A stretch of DNA of 64,000 nt from Anseranas semipalmata (GCA_013399115.1 VXAA01006433.1:1956002-2020001), one strand, 5' to 3'. Shown: positions 12,873 to 25,740, counted from the first letter of the stretch. Notes: a model not told the origin generated them from the letters alone. Program-made: numbers and translations.

Positions 12873-15866
12873 CTCGTTCAGAATACCACCAGAGACGGTA
12901 TTTGTGTTTTGGAGAGCAATAAATAACGTTTGTGTTTGGAGAGGAGGTTGTTATCCTGTGATGGAGATGAAAGATTGGCAACAAGGTCTTGTAGGCTGAC
13001 TTTACTTTGATGCAGTGTTGGCTCCCTATGATTATTTTGTGTTATTTTACTATGCTGATAACTGGATTTTGTGATGCTAATCTACAGCTGGGTGTTGATA
13101 CTGCCCAGCGTGTAGTCCAAGACCCAGTAAAAGCTGAAGAACTGCAAGCTGGACTTCAAAATTCTCAAATGGCAGCTGAGGAAAGGCTGAGCAGAAAGGG
13201 GTAGGATCTACCTCTTTCCTGGGACGTGTGTGCTAATGTCCTCAGCATTTGCTACCGTTGTGTAACCAGAGTGGCTGAAATTCCTTGATGTTTTGTTTGC
13301 CTACAGACTGCCAAGTAGCAGCAATGATCTGGAAAAGGTGTTGTTAGTTATGGGGTTGTTGGTCACCTCCACACCCTCTTTGTATTTTTTTTTTTTCCTC
13401 TTCCATCCCTATTTGGATGAAGGATCACAACAATTCCTTTATGATATTCAGCTACTTAGTATGCTTTTCTGTAGAAACTCAAGCTTACTATGATGGATCA
13501 GTTATCCAAGGCTGTCTTGAATCAGTTCGAGGAGTAAAAAGACACAAGACGTATACAATGGTCAGCTGACTTACCTGGCTATGAGTGATTTCTTCCTATA
13601 GATTTCTGTTTGAAGGTTAAAGAATTTGGCTCAGGTGTGTCTAAATGGTTGCAACCTGCTGTCTTCAGGCAGCACAGGTGCTTGAACTTCTGCAGCATAA
13701 AAAGACCAAGTAGCCACCAGGCTCTTTTCCTTGTCTGGCTACCACTTTGGCTCCTTGCTTTTCTTCCTGCTAGAGTTTGTTGACTGTTGGCGTGCACAGT
13801 CTAAAGCCCATCTCTTTATTTGGACCTTCAGGGCAGGGGTGGGGGCGTATGAGTATCTATCCCTACTGTTTTTATTTTGGGTGAAGTCCAAAACTGGAAG
13901 GCACCTGTTTTCTGGATCTGGATGGGCAGCAATCCAAGTTGATGTCACGAACAGCTGATCTTGAAGCACGGACTCTCAAAACACTTGTGTTTTACAGCCT
14001 TAATCCCATTTTAGCACCAAACAAATAATAATGTTCTGGCATACGGACCAGCAGAAAAACTCCTGTTTTCTTTCTGTTGCTTGCTTTTGAAATTTTGTTC
14101 AAACCTTATCAAACATTGCTGCTTTCACAGTCCAGATTTATGTTCTGGTACAGTCATAAAATCAAGTCTTGACTCTGAACCTGCCCTACACCAAAATCCA
14201 GATCTGATAGCCTCCTGAGGCTACCTGTAATGAACAAAAATGGTAGGAAATGGGATGTGATGCAAGCTTGTACCAAAATAATCTCTAACTAAAGAACATT
14301 CTGAAAGAAGTTAAATACAAAACCTTATAAGGATACATAAATATTTCGAGTCTTCTACAAGTCTTGATCAGCCAGCTACAGAAACATACATGGTTTCATT
14401 GTTGTCCCTAGCCCTAAATAATTTCAACACAACTTTGTCCTGTATTAGAACCTGTGCTCTCTCTCGTGCTAAATATTTCCTGAATTTTTGTATATGGCCT
14501 CATGGAAAAATAGAGGAGATGCAATAATGGTGGAAATTTTTATAAAAATGTCTCTATCCTGACTGATTTTTATAAGCAGTCTCCTTGGATGCTGGGTTGG
14601 TGGGATCTCTCTGGTAACAAAACAAGTTCCTTCTAGCTTTTAATCGTGTTTTAAGCTGAAGGTTTGGCTAAATTTATGTGGCAGAGTATTTTATTGATAG
14701 AAGAGCTTGCCAGACCTCTTTGGCAATGCTCTCTTTTCACTTAAAGACCTTGGTGTAAATCTTTTTAATGGTTCAGCTACAAAAAATTTCAAAGAATCTT
14801 TCCCCCCTTCTTACCATTGCACTATCATCTGTGTAAATCATCTTGCTTACTCATTCTCTTAGCCACTTTAGATAGTTAGTCTTAATGACAGTATTGCAGT
14901 AAAAGTGGGGAAAAAAGTATTTTAAACTGTCATTAGTCCATAAAACTTTGATCATTTATAGTAAGTGGGAATTCATCTTGGACTTCTAAGAGAAGGGAGA
15001 GGTCAGTCAGACAATCCCTACTTATTTGCACACCCATGCAATAAAGCACACCTCTGGGGAAAAATAGAAGGTGGAAACGTAAGTATTAAATGTTCTCAAA
15101 CTTTGATACAGCTACTCTTAAGTGATAAAATATGATGTAGTAAGTACCTAGGGCTTTTTCTTTGAACCTTTCTTGTGCTTTACTCTAAAATATGCAAGAC
15201 TAAAGTAAGAGTTAGTTTAGTGGCACGAAGTTTGATTGCAGTAAATCATCTCAAAGTTATCATTGCCATCATTCAGCAGCTCCTGAAATGTGAATTCCAT
15301 GCTAATTGTAGTACTGGAAAAAAGGCTTTTCACTGTATATTCTGTATTTTCATTCATTTTTAATAAATGTGACAATGTGCAGGAAACTCTTCAAGAGTAA
15401 ATGTGGGCACAGTGCAGAGAAATCTTACAATATTACTAGCATTTTTCTAGTTAAATCTTTAACAAAGCTTTTAGTGAATCAGGAAATCTTCTTTGGGACC
15501 TAATGCTGTGTTAATATGAACTTCAACCGCAGGCTCTGTTTGCCAAGCTTCATTAACATTGATACACTGGAATGCATTGCCAGATCTTAAATATACTAAA
15601 ACCAGACTTTTGCTGTATTTTTTTTTTTTTTTAAGATGTATCATTTGACAGATTGAGTCAATCACTTGAAATGCCAATACTTTGTCTGAATACTCTTGGA
15701 ACTTAGAGGTGAATTTCTGATTACCTGAAAAAAGGATTGCTCAAGTCTCCAGGTGTCATTCAGAACAATTCCATTCAAAAACTTTGCCAGATTCAAATCA
15801 CTGGATAAGTACATGGGAACATATCTCATAAAACAGACAGAGACACACTGTTATCATGAATAAATA

Positions 15867-15914
15867 TAAGTTGGTTTATGTAAATATTGTGTAAGTTGGT
15901 TTATGTAAGTATTG
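15867..15914. repeat. Tandem duplication, 25-bp period, two copies
   Basis: A 23-base unit beginning TAAGTTGGTTTATGTAA and ending ATTG occurs at 15867-15889 and again at 15892-15914, with a single difference (A to G) and a TG spacer. It lies directly beside the AT/GT microsatellite, which suggests a slippage-prone spot. Confidence 0.9.
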
Positions 15915-15930
15915 GACTAGCAGTATGCGT

Positions 15931-15952
15931 GCATATATATGTGTGTGTATAT

Positions 15953-15992
<40 letters not shown>
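15931..15992. repeat. Compound (AT)n-(GT)n-(TA)n microsatellite
   Basis: ATATATAT, then GTGTGTGT, then about 18 TA units. The long uninterrupted TA block could extrude as a cruciform and is likely to vary in length between individuals. Confidence 0.9.
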
Positions 15993-15997
<5 letters not shown>

Positions 15998-16732
15998 TGT
16001 AATTTATAGACATCTGCAGATTCATTCCTGCCATTCTGACAAACGGTGTCCTGGTTTCCTCAGCAACTTCCCCCACCCAAACCCCCAGTGTTTACAAACT
16101 TGCACAAAACCCATTTAGGCTCTATTTTTATTGTGTTCAGTTTCAATACAAACAGGTAATTGCAATAATAATTTGATGAAATTCTGACCATCCTTTTAAA
16201 ATGAGTGGAATGCGAAAACTACGCTATATTATGTCTGCTAGAATAGTCTGATTTTTGGCTGATTTTGGAATACTCTTGCACCTTGCTTAGCTGTTGGTGT
16301 GTTTCTGAAGTGGCACAGCATGCTACTTTCTTGATGTGAACTTATGCTTTTGGTTTGCTGTACTGCTTGCATAAAAATCAACTGACTTGGCAGGAGTAAC
16401 CATCTATGCAAACAGAGCAGAATAACACATGAATTACCTTGTTGAAACATGGGTACGTCTTTTTGGGTGAATGCAAAAATTTTTTTGAGCAGGAGATACG
16501 TGGTGTGTACTATGCTGAAGAGGTTTGCCATATTTTCTCTTTCCCTAGTAATTTGTATAAACTCAGGTTGCATAAAACAAGAGGTAAACACGGGGTAAAT
16601 ATCTTTATTGAATTTCAACCTGGATTATGAATAATGATTTTTGAAGTCTTCGAACCCAGAAAACAATATATGCATTTCAAAAGGCTTTATTCCTAGCTTG
16701 CTTTATTTAGCATTCTTGCAAATAGTTTTTTA

Positions 16733-16760
16733 TTATTGATTGTTGTTGTTGCTGTTGTTT
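16733..16760. repeat. Imperfect (TTG)n triplet run
   Basis: Several TTG triplets with one CTG interruption, followed by a pyrimidine stretch and CCTACAG. That resembles a 3' splice acceptor, but the sequence after it has no recognisable exon. Confidence 0.6.
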
Positions 16761-17214
16761 TCCTACAGGATTTACTAGATGTACTAGAGGTGTCCTTTGT
16801 ACAATTTCATTTTCTTTTATTGGTTCCCTTAGGACGTCGTTATCCTTTGAATAAGCACAGAAAACTGTGTTCTCCTTCTCCTGTTTGGTTTTCTTCCATA
16901 CCCTTTATTTCTATTTGAACAACAAGGTTGATCAGGGAATTCAGAATTAAGACTCCATTTCACATCCTCTTCCTTATCTAACTGTGTTGCAACTAATATT
17001 GTCCTCAGGGTGTTTAATAAAGTGAAACAGGAATGCATCCTGACAAAACAGTAGGGCCATGTGTAAGGAGGTGCAATGCATAAGGTTATGTATAATGTGA
17101 AAATATTCCTAAAATCAAAGGAGTTGATACAAAACCATTTGCAGTCAAAATTACTCTATGAGGAGGAAATTTATGTCAAAATTAGAATATGATATCCACA
17201 AAGGAGGAGAAAAG

Positions 17215-17279
17215 TCATAGAATCATAGAATATCCCATGTTGGAAGGGACCCATAAGGATCATCGAGTCCAACTCCTGG
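17215..17279 (-). mobile_element. CR1 LINE 3' end, short and little diverged
   Basis: The sequence opens with TCATAGAATCATAGAAT, the reverse complement of the ATTCTATG repeats that end CR1 elements. It continues with GTTGGAAGGGACCCATAAGG and ATCATCGAGTCCAACTCC, the characteristic avian CR1 3' UTR wording. Similarity stops abruptly after about 65 bases, so this is a heavily 5'-truncated insertion, the usual fate of CR1. CR1 encodes a reverse transcriptase in full-length copies, but none of that is present here. I recall this wording best from galliform and anseriform birds, which is the best clue to the source organism. Confidence 0.9.
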
Positions 17280-17559
17280 AGTTGAAGTCTTTTGAAGCTT
17301 ATTCTTCTTGTGGGTCTCTTCTCTTTTTCTGCCCGTCTCTTTCTATAGTCTGAGTCCCACTTTCCACTTATTAAGAAAACTCCTTTAAAATGAAGTTATA
17401 ATCCAGTGGTTCGAGCAATTTCTCTTCAGCCATGGCAAAGAGAAAAAAAGAGAGACTTATCTCAGCTTGTTTATCCCAGAACGGTGGATGGTTTCTGCTA
17501 TGGTTTCAGGAAAAAGAGATACTTAAACAGCACATTTTCTACTGACCATAAGATTTCAA

Positions 17560-17600
17560 GGATTTAAAAAAAAATAAAGAAAGAAATAAAGAAAAGGAGA
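17560..17600. repeat. A-rich AAAT/AAAG simple sequence
   Basis: Poly(A) interrupted by T and G in AAATAAAGAAAG style. A purine-rich low-complexity patch. Confidence 0.75.
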
Positions 17601-19779
17601 GCCAAATGACAGCATAAAAATCTTTAAACTAAAAAGCTGAAGAGTTTTTCATCCTCATTTTATTTGTTCTCTAAAGCTTTGACTGCTAGAAAGGGGGGGA
17701 AAAAAATCCAAAATTCATCTGGAGTGGGAATGAAAGAGAGAAGTGTCAAGCCTTTCCAAAAAAGTCCCCAAAGCAAGCTGAAAGGCATCCTCTTACTGCA
17801 GGATGTAAGGGATGAGTTCTGCCTTTATTGCAAGGATGCAAAAACTCAGAAAACTGCAGAGCTGCTTGAAGTTGACGTGTCACATAAAAGCAGTCAGACT
17901 GTCTTTTATTTGGTTTTCATTTTATTATTATTATTATTTTTGTAAATGTAAACCAGATTTAGTTAGGCTCAATTGTATGCTGCTACTCCTGGTTTAAACC
18001 ATGAACTCTTTACTCTATTGGAAACACCACAACAGCTTACGTGAGAAGCATTTTTAGTAGAACCATTCCTGTTCCTCTGCTTTGGTATCATGTCAAACCC
18101 TTAATGTTTGTTGCTTTATTATGCATTTGTGTTTGAATGAGCAGCTTAGTGAGGCTCCATCTGCTCAGTTCTGGTAAAGTCCAGGAGGATGTGTGGAATT
18201 TGGTTGCAGTGCTTGAAGTGTAGTAGATAACCCCAGTACTGCGGCCAATGCTCCCTTCTTTCACTCCACAGCTCTGCAGATTAACTGGCATTAATGCAAG
18301 CATTCACAGCTGCACATGGGCTATTACAGAGAACACGATGGCTCCATGTTTGCCTTGTGTATGCTCATTTGCCTACAAATAGGTGTAGAGTCTTGTTTTG
18401 GTTATCTCTATCTCCCTTCCTTGTAACAGTGTAGAAGCATGGCAAAATCTATTTTAGTTGCTCTATGGGACCATTATTATTTGTTTTTCCATTAAATAAA
18501 ATCCTTCAAAGTGAGTTCTAAAGACTCGCGTATTATTGAGGTCAGAGGAATGAATCTGTAGGTCCCCAGTTATTCCCCCCAACCTTTTAAAACATAAACA
18601 GTGCATTTTCTTTTTTCAAGCCTTAATTTGATAGAACAATCTGTCTAAAAAAAAATAAAATAATCTATCGGACTTTCCTTATTCAGGAAAGGTGATTACT
18701 GGATGTATTCAATTTGAGAACATCAAGCTTTACTTTTACCTTGGTTTCAGCAACATCCATTCCTCAACCTCGTTGCAATTAGCCACCTCATCTTCACTGA
18801 AAGTTTGAGAGTTTTCATCTCTGTAAGTATTCACAGAGACTAACTTGCATGTCTCCATCTAGAAGGTTAAACGGGAATCATAGCATATAATTTAGAGGCA
18901 GGAACTAAAAGATTCCCTCTTGAGTTATGTAGGTTGAGTGCCTGAAACTGGACATTCTAAATATCACCTCTGCAAATTTTAGTCACAGCTAGATCAGCTT
19001 TAATTTATTCCTCACCACATTTTATAGCATCCCTGCTGCTTATTTCCTTGTTCTCTTACATAGCACTGAAGAATATTTCTGTTCTAAACTTTGCTGCAGA
19101 TTCTCATTCTATGTGGTTTTTGATAGTTTTCACCTTTTTCGCTTGGATCTGGAGATTGCATTTGATCCTGAAAAGAAAAGAAAGGAGCTTTCTTTGCTGA
19201 ACAATCTTTTTTATTCTTTCTTTTTTTTTTCTCCTCCCTTGTTTTTATTCCCTGTAGCCTCTGCATATTTATAACATCATTTTGGTGTGGGTTCAGCTCA
19301 GTGTGAAACTTTTTTACTAGCTTTTAATCTTTACTTGAAACATAAGCGTCAAGTATATTTTGAATTTAAAGCCCTTCTAAACCTAAAAGATGTTTTTGGC
19401 CCAGTAATAGCTAGTATTTTCAAAAGGTTAAGCTGCATGGAAAATGTGCCAAAATGTATTTATAAAATTAATTAGTGATGAATCAGGTCTGTATAAATTC
19501 ATTTCTGGTGTACATTTTTAAATATCCAAAGCATGGAATTTTAAATCAGTCTTCTACTTTGGCATCTATGACTGGCATAGATGACAGGCAGCTGCTGAGT
19601 CCAACTCTTGTTTGTGATTCTGCAGCCTTTACAGAAATGTCATAGTTGGATGTGGTGTTTGGTTGCATTTACATTGATGTTAAATTTTCAAAGAACCCTT
19701 CTTCCATTGAAAGGAGATATAAATACCTCAAAACAGAGCTGATCTGGACCAGATCCATAGCTGGTTCTGTGATGTCTGC

Positions 19780-20200
19780 CCGACTCTTCAGACAGGCTGA
19801 AACAATTGTTCAGCGTTGTGACCTGCGGTGCCGCCTGCAACAAACCCGGGATATCGGGGTGTCCTGGTTGATACCAACCCTACAGTGCTCTGTGTTAGTC
19901 TCCTCCTATCACCTCAACTTGTTTCTCCCTGGGTGAGGTGGGACGCGGTCCTTTCCTCCCTGCATGCCCCCGAAGGACAGGGCCAGCAGGCTGGCCATCA
20001 GCGGGGACGAGTGCCTGTACGTGCTCCGTAGGCTTGCCCATAAGGCACCGCGGGTGTGTGAATGTTGGCTTTAAAGGAGAAATAGGAATACAAGCAACAG
20101 TCACCCGATTTCACCCCCCCCCCGGGTGTTGTGGCTTTGCCTGATAACACAGGGAGAGCCAGCAAAGTGTAGTTTTGCAGCGCGTTGGGACGCAATCTAA
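19780..20200. other. CpG-enriched GC-rich patch
   Basis: About 20 CpG in 420 bases by my count, against a CpG-poor background, with a C10 run at 20114-20123 flanked by CACCCG and CGGGTG inverted arms. Overlapping open frames of 65-96 codons occur on both strands, which argues for base composition and not coding. It may be a weak or orphan CpG island. No promoter element is clear. Confidence 0.45.
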
Positions 20201-20784
20201 TTTTGGATGGGTTCTGTGTACTGCTGCAGGGAGCTACTGAATTGTTGAGCTATCATGAGCTGTGTTACTGTGCTTGAGGATGTGCTCAGATTCTGTTTAA
20301 ACAGTAATTAAATTTCATTTATAAGGGATGGCTTAATGTGTGGGAAGACAGATAAAATAATCAAGGAACACAATTATTCACAAAATCAATAGAAGTTCTA
20401 ATAATCTTATGAAGTACCACTTCATTTCTTTCATAAAACTGCTGGCTTCTTCATATTTCATATTTTCCTCATGTATAGGTCAGTTTAATTTTAGCTAATA
20501 AATACACTCATACTGGCCTTGGAAGGCTACAGTACATCACCTATTTATATAAACTACACTTGCACAGTCTATTTTAAACTTTCCATACCTCAACAGATTG
20601 TTTGGCTATTGACCTCTGCTGGGTCACACCTGTGTGTATTACTGAGTAATAGCCAATTTGTTGTTCTAATCTGTTCAGTGCTTTACATTCTTGATTGAAC
20701 CTACAACCAAAATCATTTAAGTTTATTTAAAGATATAGAAGTATGCTCCCTGGAAGATTAGGGAGTTTTGTCTTGAGAAATTAC

Positions 20785-20813
20785 TTTTTTTTTTTTTNNN
20801 NNNTTTTTTTTTT
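20785..20813. repeat. Poly(T) with six unknown bases inside
   Basis: T13, then N6 (20798-20803), then T10. A homopolymer that the assembly could not size. Confidence 0.9.
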
Positions 20814-21091
20814 GCAGTGACTCACAAGTGCCTGAAAAACTTGAGAGTAAATATTACTGTTTTAATCTTTTGGGCTTTTTTAACATTACACTTTATTTCA
20901 GAGTTGTAACACCTCCACCTATCTGAAAATCTAAACCGGAGAAGCTCTTAAATTAAAAAATATTAAACCTCCATACTTTCAGTGCAGTGGAACACATTAA
21001 ATTTAATCTTTATGCATGTGCTAATGACACCTAATTATCAGATAGCTGCTGATATTTTCTTCAATCACTGATAGTGAATGTCTAAATGGAT

Positions 21092-21125
21092 TATATAATA
21101 TATATACACACATACACACACACAC
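21092..21125. repeat. Compound (TA)n-(CA)n microsatellite
   Basis: TATA units pass into CACACA, then a single TA, then CACACACAC. Confidence 0.85.
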
Positions 21126-22840
21126 TTTCAGGTCATATTCATCTGTGAATGCATTTCTTTCCACAGATTCACTTGACAGATGGAAACAGGGATGAAAATA
21201 AAGGAATATAATGTGATTTCTGCACTTTGAATTTTATAAAGGGATATATAATTAGCTTTAAACAAGGATGAACATACAGAAATATATGTACATTTTAAAT
21301 GCGTTATTAACCACCACATTATTTAATGAAATGTTGGGGTATGAAGATGAGCAGAACACATAGTCCAACGGAGAGGGTAGACTGTAGCACTGCTGTTACT
21401 GTCAGTCACAAGTTTAAAATACTCCTGATCATAAGCCTTTCTGTCAGCAGCCTTGAATTAAATTCAGCAAAGCTCCTAATTAACACAGAAATGTACAGTA
21501 ACCTCACGAAATTGGAGGTTTGTGGCTATACAAAGGACTTCAGCTAAATCTTGCATTAATTTCATTTAGAGATGAACACTAAAATAATATCTGCAAGTTA
21601 ATGCCCACATTATTATTACTCACATTACATAATTAAAATTATTTCTTTTGCCAGTTTAAAAAAAAATAAAAAATAAAAAAGCTCACTGCCACCAAAACAA
21701 GAAAACCCACAGAAATCAACAGAACTGGAGGCGTTTTCTTTTGGCTGGATTAATAGCAAATATCCAAGACCCATCTGCAGAGGGCTCAGGCACCTCAGAA
21801 TATTGAACGTTTCAATTTCTTCTCGGTTACTGCATCACAGTGCTCAAGGCCGCTTCAGTGCCTATTTGTCATGCTAGAAAGCACCTGAAATCTGATTTTC
21901 CTTACTCACCGTGCAGCATACGCAAACACCAATATGGAAAGATCTATAATAGGATTCTGAAGTTTTAGTGAATGCAACACTTACTCAGTGCCATGAGATT
22001 TGTTTTAGCCTTACTTTCATATACAATCGGAACAAGAGCTACTATTTTAATTTTCCAAGGTGATGCACAGTTACTAGAAATTGAAACCTATCCTTAAATG
22101 TTGAGGCAAACTGAGCTGTGGGCCTCCTTGCTGCCTAAAATGGGTGCTTAATGGAGTACCAACCCCCGAAGAAATTAGGACTTGGATGTTTTCAGATGTA
22201 ATACTCCAATTCTGCATAGCAGACTGACTTGTCAGGGATTCGCAACAAAGGCCAAACCATGTACCATACGCCACCAAGCAGCCACACAGAAGGGTTTTTG
22301 AGCTCTCCCTTTTTCTTCCAGGCCTGCATCTCACTCAGCTGCTGACATTTGGTTGTGGAACAGCAGTTGTGTGTTCTGGGACCCTCCCGGTGGAGAGAGC
22401 AGAATGTGCTGTTTTGAGCTAAGTTACTGAAGTGTGTATTTCAATTATATGTTTTGGGGTTATAACAAGGAGCAAACATCTCGTTTCCTGACTCCTGTCT
22501 GTGACCTGGCTGCATGGCTTTTCCTGGTCAGCAGGGATGGAGTATACCTCCATCAGTATCTTTATGGAAGTAAGCTGGTAGCAACCATGTAGAGGTCACT
22601 GTTCACTTCTTTGCTGGTGCTTACCCTTATAAATTATTCTGCATTAGTTTGATCACTTTCTTAGTTTGGAATACACAAAGATGGTCTCTTGTGCTCCTGT
22701 TCATTTCAACATTGATCAATTTTAGTGCAGTTCAGGTAACCCCTTGTCTACAAGTATACACAGGAGTGCGTTAGGGTGTATGTAGATGTTATATGTTTCT
22801 ATGCATTGTAATTTTTAATCAGTATCTGAATACTGGCAAT

Positions 22841-22866
22841 TAAAAAACAAACAAACAAAAAACAAC
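22841..22866. repeat. (AAAC)n simple repeat
   Basis: Several AAAC units with an A-rich interruption. Confidence 0.75.
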
Positions 22867-23269
22867 TTTATTTCATCTTCAAAGACATAAGCCATATTGA
22901 AATTCAGGTGGATTTGGGTACTGACGGGTGAGTTCTGGTTTTAGAAGCTGTTGCCTCAACTGTATGTCCTTTTCCTATGGCAGAGGTTAGTAAGTTGGTA
23001 GCAGAGCTGGCAAAAGTAATTGGATCCTTACCATCACAACTGGCAGTTTCATGTGTCCTTTGAAACCACTGTTGATCTGGTATAAGATATTGTACCAGTC
23101 CAGGAACAGTGGTACCTCCAAGATTTATCTGTTTCTGCTGGCACAGACAGGAACTTTCAGTAGATGGAGGTGGTGGGCAACAATCTCTAAATCACTGGTG
23201 CAGGAATTGTCCAACCTTAGATTTCAACAGCCTTCATTTTCTACATTACTTAGGCTCTTAGACTCTTAA

Positions 23270-23347
23270 GCTTTTTTTTTCTTTTTTTTCTCCTCCTCTT
23301 TTTTTTTTTTTTCTTTTTTTCTCCTCTTTTCTCTTTTTCTTCTTTTG
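23270..23347. repeat. Polypyrimidine (T/C) tract
   Basis: Nearly 80 consecutive pyrimidines on +, made of long T runs broken by CTCCTCCTC-like blocks. The reverse strand is pure purine. Such tracts can form triplex DNA. It resembles an oversized 3' splice polypyrimidine tract but lacks a clean AG-exon boundary. Confidence 0.85.
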
Positions 23348-23598
23348 GCATCTGTTAAACTACTTTTGAAAGAGGACCAGATCTGGAGGGTAATGCTGTG
23401 AAATTATTAGCCTTTTAGAACCAGCTGATAATTAAACCAATGTGACAAGATCACTAACTGTAAATAACACCACTGAAAATAATGTTGGTAATTCTTATTT
23501 ACATTGTGACTACTTTTGGAGCCCTTTATGCTCTTTGAGGCCATAAGACCTTTAAAGTCCATAGTGGAAATGAGAATGTGCTTTTTAAATAGTTTTAG

Positions 23599-23628
23599 TT
23601 AATTAAACAGTTTAACCGGATTAATTAA
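23599..23628. promoter_or_regulatory. Pair of TTAATTAA palindromes, candidate homeodomain sites
   Basis: TTAATTAA occurs at 23599-23606 and again at 23621-23628, 22 bp apart, close to two helical turns. Another TAATTAA at about 23429 is followed by CCAAT. TAATTA is the core recognised by many homeodomain proteins. Such motifs are common by chance in AT-rich DNA, so this is only a suggestion. Confidence 0.2.
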
Positions 23629-25307
23629 AACATCTCAAGAGTGGTGCTGATGTCCTAACAGTATTGATTTAAGTAATTTCTACTATATATTTCCCATGCT
23701 GGGGAAAACCGGGCCACCTGAGTATATGCAAACACACTGAGGTGGCTGTGAGAAATACAGTTTCTGCACAGAAGAGGATCTACTCATTTGTAATATGCTA
23801 GTGACAGCTGAAATGTGCCAATCAGTGGATTGTCTCATGTAATGAAGTACGTTGCAATGTTACAACATTTGCTGGAATGTAAAGGCACACCAATAACATG
23901 CATTTTATTTCTGCTTTATCTCATTGCAGATGCTAAAATAAGCAGTAACATGTTTTATGTAGCAGAAAAGTAGCCTTTGATTTTTAGCCTGCCTCTAGCT
24001 GCGCTCAGCTATATTTTGCACAGCACAGGAATGTTGTGGTTGCTTTTGTTGGTTGTTTCTCTTTCGGTCTCTCTTACTGGCCTCTAGTGGTGCTTCAGCA
24101 ATCCCAGCCTATGCTTGGCTGGCCCAGGGTTGGTGTTTAGCAAGTATAGATATTGAGCGATCCAGAGACTGCCTCCCACATCAGTCAGAGACTCTTGCTT
24201 ACTCTGTTATCTTTCACCACACCTTTTTTTAAAGGCTGTCGTTTCCACTCAGATTTGCTTCGAGCAGTATGGCAAATAAAAATAATCAGTTGCAGTGGTA
24301 ACAAAACAGCACTCAGTAGGACCTTACTAGCCTGCAGCCTGGCTCCTGTTCTTGTGTATATGTCTTGAATCAAGTTGTTATATCACTTATCATGATGCTA
24401 AAATTTCTATTGTGCATTTCAGATATGGTAATTACTGTATCCATACTAACCTATCCTTACTAACTTCATTAGATGATAAGTTACCGATATCTCGTGATTC
24501 TGTGTCACTGTTATCTAGTTTGGCATTGGCCATCTCAAGGCCTTCTCCATTGTTTCATTTGCACAGACACAGTAGTTAAGACTATACATTTCTCTACATG
24601 TAGTATTCTTTTAAGTTACATTTTTTAATGGATTTTCCACCCAGCCAGACATTTCAGACAGAGCTTGTCAAAATTCTAATAATAATAGGAAATAGCACCC
24701 CCAAAGGGCTCTTCATGAAATATGCATCCTGTGTAAGGTTTACTTCTCTTGGAGAGGTTTGTCATGTTGTTTGTGATATGCAACACCTCAAAAATAATTT
24801 TCTGCTTGTCATTCTTCATCATTTATTTGCACAGTTGATTATTCCTAGTCATGTGTAGCATTGTATATATTTCCTTATTGAATTGCATCTTTTTAAGAAC
24901 ATTTCTCCTTTTCCTTTTCAGTTTGTCTCATATTCTAATCCTACCCTCCAAAGTTATCACCTGTAAAGTTAAATCTTAACCTATCATCCAAACAAATCAT
25001 TAAAACCTTTTTGCTAATTCAAGCCCTGAATGGATCTGAGAGGACCTACTCTACTGATAGAAATAGAGCCCTACCTGTTTTTGGAAGTCCCTTTTGGAGA
25101 CATGTTCAGTTCCTCCTTTCTCCAGGAATCTTATTTGCTCTCCTGTTGACATGCATACCTGAATGCCCCTCATTTTCACTGGAAATAATAGATGCTGGCA
25201 CTGTCCAGAAGCATAGATTTTTTCCCATGAAGTCATTGCATTTACAAAGTTTGTCTTATTATTCTGGTCTACAACTCTCCTTTCCAGAGAACTGTAAGCT
25301 CATCACT

Positions 25308-25740
25308 TGATAGAATCATACAAAAATAATATTAAAAGGACCTCTTGAGTTACTCAGTACATCTCCCATTTTCAAAGCAAGGCTGACTTAAAGTCAGCCC
25401 GGGATGCTCAAGGCCTTGCCTGGTCAAATTCTGAAACTCCCCAAGGAGGCTCCCTGGACAGCCTCTTCCAGTGCTTAACCCCGCTCACAGCAAGGAACGC
25501 TTTTCCTTTAGTCAAATCCAAGCTTCCCTTATTGCAGTTTGTGATTACTGTTACTTGTCCCTTCATCATGCACCTCTCAGAACAGCCTGGCTCCACCTTC
25601 CCCTTTAGTTGTTTCAAGACAGCAACTGGATTTCTGCCTGGCTTATTTTCTCGTCTCCATTGGAGCAGCCCCTGTTCCTGCAGCCTATCCTAGGAGCTGT
25701 GCATCCCAGCGCTCCTATTATCCTAGCAGCTCTCTGCTGT
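25308..25740 (-). mobile_element. Old CR1 LINE 3' UTR fragment
   Basis: The left end, TGATAGAATCATA, is a decayed copy of the terminal CR1 repeat. The rest follows the reverse-strand CR1 3' UTR in order: a CTCAAGGCCTTGCCTGGTC block (25409 on), a CTGGACAGCCTCTTCCAGTG block (25453 on), TTCCCTTATTGCAG..TTGTGA, then CACCTCTCAGAACAGCCTGG, and finally a CAGCCTATCCTAGGAGCTGTG-like block and TCTCTGCTG. It is far more diverged than the copy at 17215 and is a 5'-truncated fossil. Open frames across it are not genes. Confidence 0.85.

Larger units (their letters stand above)
9945..17214. other. AT-rich stretch with no supportable gene
   Basis: No gene recognised. The longest open frames are 126 codons (-, 16238-16618), 121 codons (-, 12503-12868) and 116 codons (-, 11561-11911), all without family resemblance. 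A 65-codon + frame at 13007-13204 starts with a hydrophobic segment resembling a signal peptide and has a charged tail, but has no supporting context. Simple repeats include (GT)n at 10010, A-rich/AAAG at 11060, (AAAAC)n at 11181, poly(A) at about 11380, (AT)n at 12759, (CA)n at 12858 and the compound AT/GT repeat at 15931. Confidence 0.6.
17280..25307. other. AT-rich stretch with no supportable gene
   Basis: No gene recognised. Open frames are at most 99 codons and unrelated to any family I know. The stretch holds the GC-rich patch at 19780-20200, an assembly N run in poly(T) at 20785, a CA/TA repeat at 21092, a long polypyrimidine tract at 23270, and TTAATTAA palindromes near 23600, all listed separately. 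Confidence 0.6.

Noticed and set aside
13007..13204. 65-codon + frame with a signal-peptide-like start and charged tail
   Set aside because: Too short, no family resemblance, no supporting promoter or splice pattern.
16736..16918. Pyrimidine tract with CCTACAG acceptor-like site followed by an open frame
   Set aside because: No donor-bounded exon and no recognisable protein. Acceptor-like sites are frequent in T-rich DNA.
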